From: Mycteria americana
Lineage: Eukaryota > Chordata > Aves > Ciconiiformes > Ciconiidae
DNA length: 64,000 nt
Assembly: GCF_035582795.1 (NCBI RefSeq)
Contig: NC_134366.1
Location: 150,025,519-150,089,518 of the forward strand
Direction: 5' to 3'
The translations under genes and the position numbers were made by a program. Each line of letters opens with the position of its first letter. Within the stretch, counting starts at the first letter, position 1. Under the pieces are notes generated by a model that had not been told where the DNA came from, ran no database searches, and saw only the letters and a list, made by a program, of their open reading frames with translations. Below, in pieces: positions 33,611 to 46,023 of the stretch.

Positions 33611-36600
33611 AAGCTAAATCAGGAGGCTTGTGGATTTCAGTCATCAAGGCAGAGAGCTCAAGCTGGCAGCGGTTCCTTTTTGCAGCGGTCAACATCTGTT
33701 AGTGCGTGTGCATTGCTCTGCTGGATGATGATCTTTTTTTATGCTGGGATTTAGGACAACCTCAGTCTCCACTTTACTTATGACTAGATGCTGCTGAAGA
33801 ACGTGTTTTGGTTGTGTAACACTAAATAGTGGTTGATCCATCGCCTCACTTGGCTCTCTTCAGCTTCTGGTGATTGTCGACCTTCAAATAAAACTTTGTG
33901 CAACTGCAATACAGCTCGTGTTGTGACAGGTAGAAGCTGGGCGCCAGCTGGGCCTTGTGTGTTAGATATGTGCAGTAGATGCTGTCTGGGGAGGCTGGTG
34001 GTGATGGTCAGGTTCGATGGATCCCACGCATTACTCTCTGTTATTCTTGCATCTGTCTCATTTTCTAGGACCTCTTAATTGTTAATAGTGCCAAATAATA
34101 AGATCATAGGGGTTTAAAGTACAAGCACATACTTGTATGGTGTCTTAAAGTATTTTAGAGTTGCAAATAAGTAAGTAACACAAAAAAATGAAGAGAACTT
34201 GTATTTTCAGAGCTGTCCTTTACAACATGAATTGAAAAAAAAAGAAAAAAAGGCAAATCAGATGCAGTCCACAACTTAAGCACATGCTCCAAGCACCCTG
34301 AGCGAGCCAGCCCAAACGGGGTCCCTGGTGGGACTCCTTGTTTTGCATAAAGTGAGGCATGCATGGGGGCATCTGGTGGAGGTCCAAGCTCAGAGCCACA
34401 GGTTGTGGGCAAGCCCTAATCCAAAAGTGTTAGCAGGTCACTGGGCCAGAATTGACCCCGTGTGTTCCCTGGGGGGTTTGTTGGCTGTGTTAAAATGCTC
34501 CACAAAGTGGTTTCAGGGTTTTGGATTGATCCAAGACAGGCCAGAGCATGCTCTTGTCTGCTGGAGATCTGTTTATTTATTTATGAACTAACAAAATAAT
34601 GTAGTCAATTTTAGTGCTCTGGAGGGAGGAGGGAATGGTACAAAATTCAGTATGAGCACCGAATGGTGTGAACACTTAGACTGACACTGCGCAGGTTGCT
34701 TTATTCAGTACTGTATCTCAGTGACGAGACTGTGAAGGAAGCAAAACCCACCAAGTGGTGCGCTGGGAGGAGCAGCCTGCGTAGCCCAGGCTGAGCAGGA
34801 GGAGCTGACAAACTCAGCGAAGAGGCAGCTGTCTGCCTTGCAAGTTTGTCCTAAGAACCATTGCTTCTTTTAAAAAATGAAAAAAGTCAAACTATATATA
34901 CCGAAGGCAGTTTATGTGCTGTGTTTGGCAATTAAAGTTAGGAATGCAGCTGAGAGAGGGGATGCAGATCACTGCAGACAAGCGTGGAATTGTCTCAGTG
35001 GAAAAGGTGAGTAACTCCAGAAGAGCCTCCTGTAGAAGTGGCTCACTTATTTTGGTCAGCCCTTCAGAGAGGGAATTGAAATGACAGACATCTGTGAGTC
35101 TTGACAAGTTTCCACCATGCTAACTGGAAGAAAGGATGTTTCTTCTGTGCCTCACGTGAAGGAAAGCAGTGGTTGTCATTGCCTGTGTAATTCTGTTACC
35201 CGTCGTTCCTAAGTGTGACTGAAGCACAACATGTATGCGATGTCCCCGTTTTGGTTAAGTAATACTTTCCATCCCGAGCTCTCCTTGCAGACTTATTTGT
35301 GAAGCACTCTTGTTTTTCTTACTTGGTAACTGGCAGTTGCCTGCTCTTCTCTCCTCCCAAATCCTCACCCCCGCCCCAAACTCAAACTACTAAGCAGCGT
35401 AGGGCATCTTGCCTGTTTCTGGAGCTGCAGCCCAGGCCTGGCTGAAGCCCAGGCTGTTGGATGGCCACCGCCTTGCTCCTGCTTGAGGATACTCCACACA
35501 GCACAAGCGGTGGATGTTTGCAAGGGCTGGAATCGCACTGTAGCACCTGGGAATCTGCAGCTGTAGACTTTGGTCTAGTGTTGAGTTGGCCAGCTTGTAC
35601 CAGGTGTAGGTACTGGTCTAGCAGTGCAGAGGTTGTGCACGTCAACCTCAGCGATGTTGCAGATTTGGGTCCTCCAAAGTTGATGCCACATGTGACACAT
35701 GGACTGAGGCCTTAATTCTGCTCTTACATACTCACCGTTCCTGGAAGTTGCTTATATTTCTGATTCTGTTCTTTGTTTCCTGCCGGAGAAGCTTTGGTGT
35801 CGTGTCCCATATAGATCAGGCACAGATGAGGTCTAGTTTATTGGGGTGGGGTACTTCACTTGAAACTGTGCTCGCTCCCGAGTCCCTCTGAAGCTGGTTG
35901 CTCTGCCCCTGGACTGGGGAGCCGGCAGGATTTGTAGGCACGTACCCTGCGGTGAGTGCAGTAAGGTTGTACCTCCGAAGCCTGTAGTCAGTTCTGCTCC
36001 GTTCCAGAGGATTTGGCTTTGCCAAATCCTTCCCGCTCTGCCGTTAGGCCTGGCAGATGAATATGATTAAAAATAGTTCTGGCTGCTAACTGTTTGAATT
36101 CCCGGGAGGCTGAATTTCCATGTATTAGGACTTTCATGATAATTTATCCACTTGGGGTGTATTAGCGATGAAAAGCCACCTTTCTCCAGTCACGGTTTTA
36201 TTCATCATGTTTTGTTTGTGCAGTTGCTCAGCCTTTATGTCACTCATCTTTGCTAGTAGGTGGCTTTTGCTAGTGTAAAATTTGAGGTACTCTATTGAAG
36301 AGAAGCTATACTGGGAAAGTACACCTTTATTACACCTGCCCTAGTATATCCTTTCCTTCCTTTCTTTCTCCATCTTTCTCATATCACTTCAGCCTCAGAG
36401 CTCAGGTGATGAGACCTCCTTTGCTCTCTGTTAGTGAGGCCTTCCTCCCGTTTGAGGAGTAGCCGGCGGGCAGCAACCTGCACCTGGATGCTCACCGGTT
36501 ACACGGCAAACCCTGGCCTGGGTGTGCGAGGTGCTCGCTGTGGTACCCGCTTCTCCCATGGGCAGGTCTGTCTGGTGATGGAGGGCTGGTCTCCTCCTGG

Positions 36601-39600
36601 GGCTGCCGCGCCAGCAGCAAAGGGAGGATGATGTCTTGGAAGGTAGAAGAAACTGATGTGGGCTGCATGGCAAAGTGGTTTTTCTTTCTGGCAGCTCTGT
36701 TTTTTTTTTTACTGAAATTCCAGCAGCCATGCTTTGTGCGTGACTCTTGGGGAAGCAGGTTTCCAAATCGTATTGGTGCAGTGACTTGGCTGGTGCCAGC
36801 AGTCGATATGACCTGTATTTGTCCCTCAAGGTGTGTGACACCTGCTTGTGTGATGTTGATAAAAGCAAAATATGCAGGAGCAGTTTTTTCCGCTCCCCTT
36901 TTCCAAGTGAAGCTTCAACTTTGGACCTCTCTCCTCTCAGATACGTCAAGGCAGCACACCTCAAAAAAGGTGTTGTGTCAATTTGAAAACACAGTATAAC
37001 CTGCAATGTGGGGTTTCTGCTAGCATGACACCTCACCCTGCTTCGCCAGCCTTTTGAGTAATTTGACAAGGAAAGTATAATTTATAGTTTATGACATGTT
37101 TATACAGAAACAAAGGTATTTTACCATAGACCCGCATTTTTCACTCTCTTCCTATAACTCTCCTTAAACTGCTCAATTTTAGAAAGTGTATGCATTACGA
37201 AGTTATTTTTTCCGGTTTTATATCCTTTACATATATTCTGTGGGAAGTTTTTATAAAAGTATACTATTTTTTTAACATCGTTAACTTCCTGTGTCATTTT
37301 CTTCAGTGTTGTACGATACTGAATGAACATTCCTCCTGTTTCTTGAAGCATCTTACCTTTGTTAGTGTATAATGTTTCTGCAATTCATTAAGCTTTATAA
37401 GAGTTTCTTCGTAGTGAATGAAAAGAATTGCAGGTATTTCAGGAATCTATGAATAGCTATTTCATAATAAAAGGCTAATAAGAGGGGAACATTTTTTTTC
37501 CTGGTAATCTGAGTTTCAAGAGAGGTGAGTACTAAGAGCTCAGTGTTATGGCCTCCTTGCTAAAACTTGATACTTCAGCTGTATAAAAGAAAGCCGTAGT
37601 CTTCAATGAGATTGCAGAGAGATAAAAATACAGACCTGCGCTGTGTCAGAGTATTTCTCGCCACAGCACCAAGCAAGCACTGAGGTCTCTTTATTTAAAC
37701 CAGAAGTGACAGCAGTGTTGCCTTCAGCATGGCCAAGAGCTAAGGTAGAAGGAGGGGAACTGGATAACAAGTCCCATTTGAGCGCCTGTAAAAAGTAAAT
37801 AAACTAAATTACTTGCAAATTCTATAGTATGCTACAACTCTGTCTCTGGTAAGGAGTGTTAAATAATTCTGATTTGGAAAGACATCTCAGGATGACCATT
37901 TTACCTTTTAGAAAAGTAATTCTGCTGGATTTGCTTTGCTCTATATGGTCAATTGCGGTAGCTGCTGTGAGAGCCCTTCAACCTTAATGCCTTCCTTTTA
38001 GGAAGTGGTATTGCTAATGGGAAGTTGTACAGATTAGGTTATATCAGTGCCTGGTTTCTATCAAACAGCTTGGCAGGAATTGCTGCATTCTCTGCTAATA
38101 GATTCGGTCCTCTAATGGTGTATCTTTCTAAATGCAATCTCAAATGAGATGCTGTAGTATGACTTTTGTGTCATGGCTGTACTTAAGCGTATTGCCTTTA
38201 AATCATGGAGGCGTATTGTGCTTCAGTTTACTTATGTTTAATTTTTAAGCAGGGATTCCCTTGAGCTAGGTACTCAGTTTTACTTAGGGCACATAATAAG
38301 GTAAGTATCAGATGTGGATGATTGTTTAACGGCCATAGATTTTCACAGTATAATTAAGGTTAATGTTTTCCTAAACTTATTTGGTTTTGTATCTTTTTCA
38401 ATTAGTGTCCAATATAAAAGATAGGTTTGTAGGCTACCTCTGTTCTAAATATTTTTTTTTCTAATGTGATTTAATTATTTCTGAGGGGGAAAAAAACCTC
38501 TCTGGTTTGGCTTCAGTGTTTCAGCAACCTGTAATCTTAGAGGAATATGCTGAAGCCTGAATTTGGCTACACTTTTCTTTTTCCTCTCTCATCAGTAATG
38601 ACCAGGAACAGGATTCCATAATTTAAGGCTGCTTCTTCCAAGGGCAGTAATATTACCTGTGCTGTGGGTTCAACCCACACAAGGTGGGTTTCATTACAGA
38701 TGCTGAAGAGGGGACATCTCTCAGTCAGTAGGTCCAAGAAAATAAAGGTCTTTTTTTTCCTGTTGTCAGAAGCAGCCTTAAGATTTTGCAACTGGGGAAA
38801 GTTATCCCCAAATAAGTAAGTCTAAATTTACACATAGTACTTATGCTGTGTCAGTTTTGAAAATAATGCTCATTCCTTCCTAAAGTAAGAGACATTTGAT
38901 TTAATGCTACTGGTTCAAGGCAGTATCAGCAAGACACAGACAAATCTTCCCCATGTATTTGGAAGCAGTAGAAACATTTAGATGATGTCTCGCTTCACAC
39001 AGAAAAAGTTTTAGGCCCAGAGAATAGAGTTCACAGAGCAAGTTTAAACTGGGAACGTGTTTTCTGCTTTAAAAGGACAGAACATACGTAGAGTATGCAG
39101 CTTGCTAATGACTTCTAGTTACCTGTGGCTGTTGTTATTGCAGCAACTACACTTCATGTGAAAATCAAGGAAATTTAGAAGTATATGCAAGTTTTCTAAA
39201 CAAGATAAAGATTAAAAAAACCCCTTGTGTCCCCCCCAGCCCGTGTTCTCATCCTCAAGCTGTTGTGAGGAGTTTGTGTATTATTTTCTGTTCCTCACAA
39301 GAGGTACTTGTATTCAAAAGAAATTAAAAGCCCCTGTGGGAATGCTTGTTCTGTAGGAAGCTGTCAAGGCTTTCTAGTTGTATATGCAATAAAGTGTACG
39401 TGTTACTTGCACAGAAGTTAATTGCTCCTATGTTCAACTTAATCACAGACCTCAAGCATATAAAGGAATTAAAATCTGGGACTTGTCCTTCCTTGGTGGC
39501 GGCTGGATTTTGTGAGTGTTTTTTGTATGTGTGTGTGTCTTATGTATAGAGCTTTATTTTTTTCTAAAATTGTCCTTTTATCCCCTTTAGAATTATTGCA

Positions 39601-42073
39601 ATAAAGCAAAATGCCTATTTTTAATAGAAGTGAGTGCAGTATGGAGTACAGTCATGCATTTATTTATTATTTTTTTGATTGCCGTTACAAATTACCTTTT
39701 ACATACCGTGCTGCAGTGTGTTAGTAGGCAGTCTGATTTATGGTTGAAGAAAAATACCATTGCTAGTGTTTTTGGGAGCCTGGGAAGGAAGGAAATAGGC
39801 AGCCTTTCTGGTTAGTTTTCAGTGGAGTGCTCTGAAATGCTTGGCCTTCAGTCAAGAGAACAAAAGCCCTCTTGTTGGTTTATGAGGTTTTGGGATGTGC
39901 CTACACCCTAAAAATGTTGTAGTAGCATTTATTTTGGAAGCTTTATTTGGAGCTTTCATCAACACCTTGATGAGGAGGGGAGAGCTACTATCAACTGCCC
40001 TGCCTGGCCAATTTCTGGCTGAATCCAGCCAAGAGGGAAACATCCGTAATAATGCATCAGCCTTTGCAAATCCTGCCTGGACCTGTCTTTCCAGCCTTGA
40101 AGAAAGAATGAGATGTTCACCAAGATTTTCTGCTAATCTCTGTATAAATATGGCTGATGATGTGCGCAATGAGAAACTCTGGAAGTAGAAGATCTACAGG
40201 TGTTTTAACACAGGCAGCTGGTAATGCTTCACTTCGCTGTCTTCAACTGCCCATCTAAGATCCAGTTTAGGATTGCAGCCTGCAAGTCCTTTTTAGTGTC
40301 CTTTGAAGACTTGCCTTGGTTTTGCAAAGGGACCATGTGGCTGAGAACTGCTGAAAAGCTACATGTAAATCTCTGCAAATCACCTCATAGCTATGTGCAC
40401 TGAAATGATAGTAAAGCTTGCTGTAAATGAGAATATTTTCTCCAGCTCTTATGCTGTAGGTACGACTAAGGTGACATCTTCTAATCCCATGCCTGTGGCT
40501 ACAGGCATAAGACTGAAAGTTATTTTCTATGTAGTTGTGGAGCCCAGGGCTGGTGAAAATGCTGATCTCTCACTGCAGAGCCAGGATAGCCCAAGCCTGG
40601 TGAGAAGGGTGCCCTCCTCTTTCCCACCATGCCCTCGTTAGCTTTTCACCGTGGCAAAGGGGAGGAGGATTGTTCCTTCCAGAAGAAGCTGTGGCTGCTG
40701 TAGCACCCTGTGCTCCCACGGGCTCTGACATGGATGTGTCAGAGGAGGCAGGGGATGAGGGGAACTTAGTGATCTGTAGGAGAGCTCAGCAGGGTGCTGC
40801 ACAGCTTGGACATGCTCCTTCACTGGTGCAGGAGCTATTGCTGGTTCTCAGGGTCTTTCCCACAGCAACAAGGGCAAACAGTTTAAGCAACGCGTAAGTT
40901 GTGGTGAGGAAGGCAAAGATTGGGGTTCTTGGTTTTCTAGTTATTAGAAAAAATGTTTAATAGATTTGTGTTACAAAGATATTAGAGGAGTTCTCGCTTC
41001 TATAAGCAACAGGTTATTTAAATTAGCTTTGAAGGTTTGGAAACTTTCTTTTCCTGTGCTTGGCATTTTAGTTAAAAAAGGCAACCTGAGAAAAAGATTT
41101 TTGAATGTAGTTCTTTTATCCTGTGTAATCGTCTTGCACACATGGGATACGGAAGTCTGTGTTGACATCTGCTGTTGTGAGGAGCATCTGGGGGTTTGGC
41201 TCGGACCTCATCATCCGAGGAGTTTCTAGGTGGTGTAAGTGGACTCTAGAAGACCTGTTGGGTGACACCCTGGAGCACTCTCCAAAGCTTGCCCTGCTGT
41301 GCAGGAGTTGCTGTCACTGAAGGGTGATAAGCCAGGCTTCACTCCTGTTATATTCAAGACCTGTGAATAGGGAGTGTGTCCTGAGGTTAAAAAGTTGAGC
41401 GTTCCAGAAGTGTTTCAGACATCTGCGTAACCTTCATTCAGGGTCCTTTGTCTAGTATGCCACAGACCAGTCCCTGATTCGGAGACAGCCTCCTCCTTTT
41501 GCCTGCAACTCTTGCCCTCCCAGCATGGGACAGAGAAGACAAATGATCTTAACTTTTTGTGCCATTTGAGATACCTTCCAGCACTGGGAGGTCCACACAG
41601 TCCTGGAAGGTGTGAGAGGACCTGCAGGAGGCATGCGTCCATCTGGAGCAGGAGCTGGGGACAGGGCAGGTGCCTGGGGCATCCCAAGTGGTGCTATGTG
41701 CCTGTCTGTATTTAGGAAGCTCAGCAGGGTTCCCCGGGTTGCAGTGTCTAGATTTCCACTGATTAAAATAGGATTTTGGACACTGAGCTGAAGGCAAATG
41801 CCTGCCTAAAAGTAGGTGTCTTTGGACCTGAATCCTTCGCTTTAAGCCTGGCCCTCTGAGTGGCTGGGGCTCTCCAGGAATGGGTTTTAAGTTCTTCATG
41901 CTTGTTTGTGCTTCTTCTCTTTTCCTTTTCCCCTATCGCTGACGAACAGCAATGGTACTTCAGCTTGGGGCCAGGAAGCACACCGATATCCTGTAATTGC
42001 CTTTCAGACGTTAGCTGGGAAGTTGTTTTTGTATAATTGTCTTGTTTTGTTCTCGTCTTGTTTGTTCCCACAG
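33611..42073. other. Intron 1 sequence, nothing specific recognised
   Basis: AT-rich, repeat-poor intronic DNA. Two overlapping opposite open frames at 39852-40188 (105 and 97 codons) are the longest coincidence here but resemble no protein. The flanking sequence contains a TTTGCAAAT octamer-like site near 40065. No element is called. Confidence 0.55.
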
Positions 42074-42131
42074 CCTCCTATTACATTAGGACAATATGTC
42101 CCTCTCGGAAGGTTTTCTAAGCCATTGTAAG
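42074..42131 (+). other. Exon-like segment within intron 1 (58 nt)
   Basis: A long T/C-rich tract from about 42030 ends in CCCACAG at 42073, a good acceptor. Fifty-eight bases later AAG|GTAACT gives a fair donor at 42132. The length is not a multiple of three and the preceding intron is phase 0, so inclusion would shift the SDC2 frame. This is a cryptic or poison-exon candidate; no expression evidence is available here. Confidence 0.2.
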
Positions 42132-45100
42132 GTAACTTCATCTTGCTGACCAGGACACCATCGTCTGTAAGTGCATTATATGCAGGTATCCTTAGGGGGT
42201 TTTCATACTGTGTGGGCATTTATCAATAGCCTGGCTTGAAAGAGAAGAAGGTGACACAGGAATAAGAACTGGAGTGCTGTCTTATGCTGAGGGAATAGGT
42301 CCTTATTGTCTGTAGGTAGAATAGGTGTATAATTACCAGAAATTTCAAGCGCATCTCACATTTACAGGTTGGCCTTAGGTCAATTTTTTCTGCTATTCTG
42401 TAATTGATAGGTATACAATGCTTCTATCAAAGACCATAACGTATAGTTATGGTTCATGAAGGATTTAGTAGGTAAAATGTCGCTAAAATGATAATCAGCA
42501 TGTTTAACGGCAGCAGTTTCCTGCCACGCAATTTGGGTTTGAGTCTTTTCACCGCTAGCAAACTCCATTAGTTTCTCATTTCACACCTGGGAGATTTCTG
42601 ATGCTAACTGTGTTGCAGAATTTCAAGAGGCTGTCTCGCTTGCGTTTGGATCCCGGTCTTACTGCCTCTGTTGATTTTAAGAATGAAGCTAAATTTACAT
42701 AGAAAAGAACTGTGAATTTTGAACTGGTTTGACTGGTTTCTGTCTCATTGCATGGTAGATACGGGATGTTTAATTTTAAGCCTTAATGGATTACACTTCA
42801 TTCTCACTGTGCATGAGAAAATAAAATAAAATACACAGTCTGCAGGTTTTACGAACCATTACATCCTTCCAAGATAGCGCAAGTCTGAATAATTGTGTAT
42901 CTTGTGGATTTTGATTACTGTATTGCGATGCAGGTACTCCTTTGTTTTCCATTCTGCAAAGCGGCACGTGGAAAATGTTATTTCTAAAGCATTATGTTCA
43001 GCGTGCATTCTCCTGTACACACTGGATGGCGTTGAGAAAGGATCTGATCTATGTTACCATTCATTTAATGACTGTGACTGTACAGGGTAGAATTAACAAC
43101 TGGAGGAGAGTTGCAGTGCTCCAAGTGTGGAACAATATAACTTTCATAGTGATCATCAAGTGACTATAAGCAGCATAAGAAGAGGTAAAAAGTTTACCTG
43201 GAAGAATTTTTTTGGCACATAGTACTGTGCTAATTAGCCAGCAGAATTGGTTTTCTATACAGCTGGGTCCACACATGTAGTTGCATGACAGTGATGTCTG
43301 GGTGCTTGTATACTTCAGAGCTGAAATAGCTGCTATTGTACATGGCCAGAGAAATACCGCTTCTTCTTGCTGAAAGAACTCTGCAGTCAGGAATTATGCT
43401 GTGGTTGCCTTTTTTTCCTTCCTTATAAAGTGTCCAGAGAAATGAATACCCGCTGTCCCAGTCTAGGGACGAGTCACCTACTTGGTCGGGTTATACTGTG
43501 TCATTACAGATAAACAGAGGTCTCTTATTGGAACCGTCAGCTGCAAAAGTATGGGTCTGCAGCCTGAAGTTGTGGAGTTTGGGGTTTTTTCAATGCATCT
43601 TATGGCAGCACTGAGATACTGAGGTTTCTTTCCAAGTCTCGTAAATGTGCTGTTGTCACAGTAATTGTTATCTTGGAAAATGCAGAATATCTGCTGGCTT
43701 TGCAATGTGCCTCTCTACTGTTTTATTCCAAAACTCATTCAGACCTACTGGAACCTGACGTTATAGGTGCCATTTCAGTCAGAGATTGACTCCCTTGCTT
43801 AACGTGTGTTGGAAGGACTGTTCAGTTGTTAACTCTTAACTGAGGAGACTGAATTCAGACATAAAATCAGGACTGTGAACAGCCCTCAGGAGAATATACC
43901 TCTCTCCATTGATCTGTAGAAGGACCTTTTGGTCCTAAATTTAGCTACTCTGAATCAAAGTAAAGTTAGGTGCCTGAAATACACAGTGACTTTATGTCTC
44001 CCCATCTCCTTAGTCTCATCTGAGAGTGCCGCTGTATTAAAGCCCTGAATTGGATAATCCAGCATGAGGCCAGTGGGTTCAAAATTACAAGTGAAGTCTA
44101 TTTGTAGTGATGATGCTAATTGTGCAGAGATATTGAGAGGGAAAGGAATGTGCATTTGACTCTTTGGGGACTCACTTTGATCTTTTGCCTCCCTGTGCCA
44201 AGCAGAGAGGGACACAGAGAGTAGGAGTAGATGCAGATAACGTTGGAAAAATACTTTAGGTTTCATCCAAGGCTGATGTTGCGTTTTAGGCCATGGCACT
44301 TTCCATCAGGCCAGCTGAAACCCCCAGCCCACGCAGGAGGCACCGTCGAGGTTGGGTGGCTGCAGAGCTGAGCACCGGCGCTGCAGGGAGCAGTGCCCTT
44401 CTGCGGGGCTCCTTGTCCTGACCAGCCACCATGCTGGGCACTTGCCAGAAACTCAGAATTTATTGATAAATAAATACATGCAGCGGGAGCTGCCTTTAAA
44501 CTAGTTGTCAGCTGAGAGGTGTGAAATCAGCGACTGATATCCCTGTTATGGAGAACTGATTTCACTTTTGCCGTGTCTAAATTGAATGATGTAACTTGTG
44601 CATTTGTGGGACAACCTGTCTGCCCACTCCACATAAAGCGAGAGGCTCTGCCACATGAAATCTGGCTTTGGGGAGGGGATGGAGGAGCGAACAGGTAAGG
44701 GATATTAGTCATATGCTTTATATACCATGTCAGAGAGCACTGTGCAACAGCCTATGCACAACAGAATAAAGGAACATAAAAAGGTTCAGCATTAATCCAC
44801 TCTGGAAGCCATCTCTTGTGTCAGAGGGATGGCCTAGGCCTGTCGACATCCAGCTGGGGACGCAGCGTAATCCGGGTGTGCCCCTGTCACAAGGTGCGCT
44901 GAGCCTCCGGGAGCTACCCGGCTTTAGCTCTGGCCTCGCTCCAGCCCGAGTCCCATTCCTGGGCCAGAGTGCCCACATCTCCTTCTTGGCCTTCCCCCAC
45001 TTAAGTGGAAACACCTTTAGTTTTCTTGAGCAGGGACATCAGCTGCTGGTGCACGTAGGTTTTGCTGGCAGGGTCTGTGTAGCTCTGAGAGTGAGGGACA

Positions 45101-45941
45101 CCTACATCTTAACCAAAATGTGTCAACACAAATTACCTTGTTGAACGGAGTAGGCCTTTGAATCCCCAACAGGACAGTTGTAATCCCACAGTCATTACAA
45201 CATCAAGCAACAAGTCTGAAAAAGATGTCGAGTTTGATGCTGTTGCTCGGGGTGGCTTCAAGCCGGAGCAGCTGAGCTCCACGGGTGGCACGGGACCACA
45301 GCTCGTCCTGTGCTCTCTTCTGAGGTGCTGAGGTTTCAAGGAGTGGAAGGATGAGGGCTCTGATGGGACACTCTGCTTTGCTTTGGCAAGCCCTCAGGGT
45401 ATTTATTGCAATAATGCATTCAGAGGGGAAATAACATGGCAAATAGCTGCCATAACTGGAGGTTTCACGGTATCTTCTGTGCTTTGCTTTGAAAATACAA
45501 GCCTGAGACTTGACGTGTGCCAGGATCGCTGTGAATGCAGACTGGGTCTGTGTTTAATTCCTCTTTAGCATTGGGTTATAAACAAGGAGTATGTGCCCTG
45601 GAAATTTTTCCAGCTGCTTGCAGAGAAGCAGTAATGGAAGCTCAGCGTTGAGATTGATTGATTACTCACAGATTATAGAGCAGCAATTGCAGACAGTTTT
45701 ACTGTTTAAACACTGCTTGGTATTAAACCACTTTTATAGCAGACTGGAAAGGCAGATGTCCATTTAATCTGTTTGGCTCCTTCAGCGCTGGATAACGTCA
45801 TGAATGACAACCTTCTCCAGCAAAATGGAAACCTTCAGCTGCGTGATCCAGGGGAGCAGGCTTGGAAGCGAGGGAGAAGCTTGCTCCTCTTACTGACTCC
45901 TTTGGTGAATGTGAGCTTTAACTTTCAGATGATAGGGCTGA
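42132..45941. other. Intron 1 sequence, nothing specific recognised
   Basis: AT-rich intronic DNA with a short GC-rich patch near 44310-44420 and a mixed one at 44820-45000. No exon, RNA gene or mobile element is recognised. Confidence 0.6.
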
Positions 45942-46023
45942 TTATAAATTGATAATAGGATATGATATATCCTAGGATATATAGGATACTAGATATCCTG
46001 TTTATAAATCAATAATAGGATAT
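45942..46023. repeat. AT-rich duplicated unit with an 18-bp perfect palindrome
   Basis: A unit of about 22 bases at 45942-45963 recurs at 46002-46023 with two or three changes. Between the two lies a perfect 18-bp palindrome, ATATATCCTAGGATATAT, at 45965-45982, centred on CCTAGG. Further CCTAGGATA-like words follow to about 46045. It looks like a small local tandem or inverted duplication; no mobile-element family is recognised. Confidence 0.8.

Noticed and set aside
39852..40188. Overlapping opposite-strand open frames of 105 and 97 codons
   Set aside because: No recognised protein and no splice or promoter context; the length is within chance for the amount of sequence searched.
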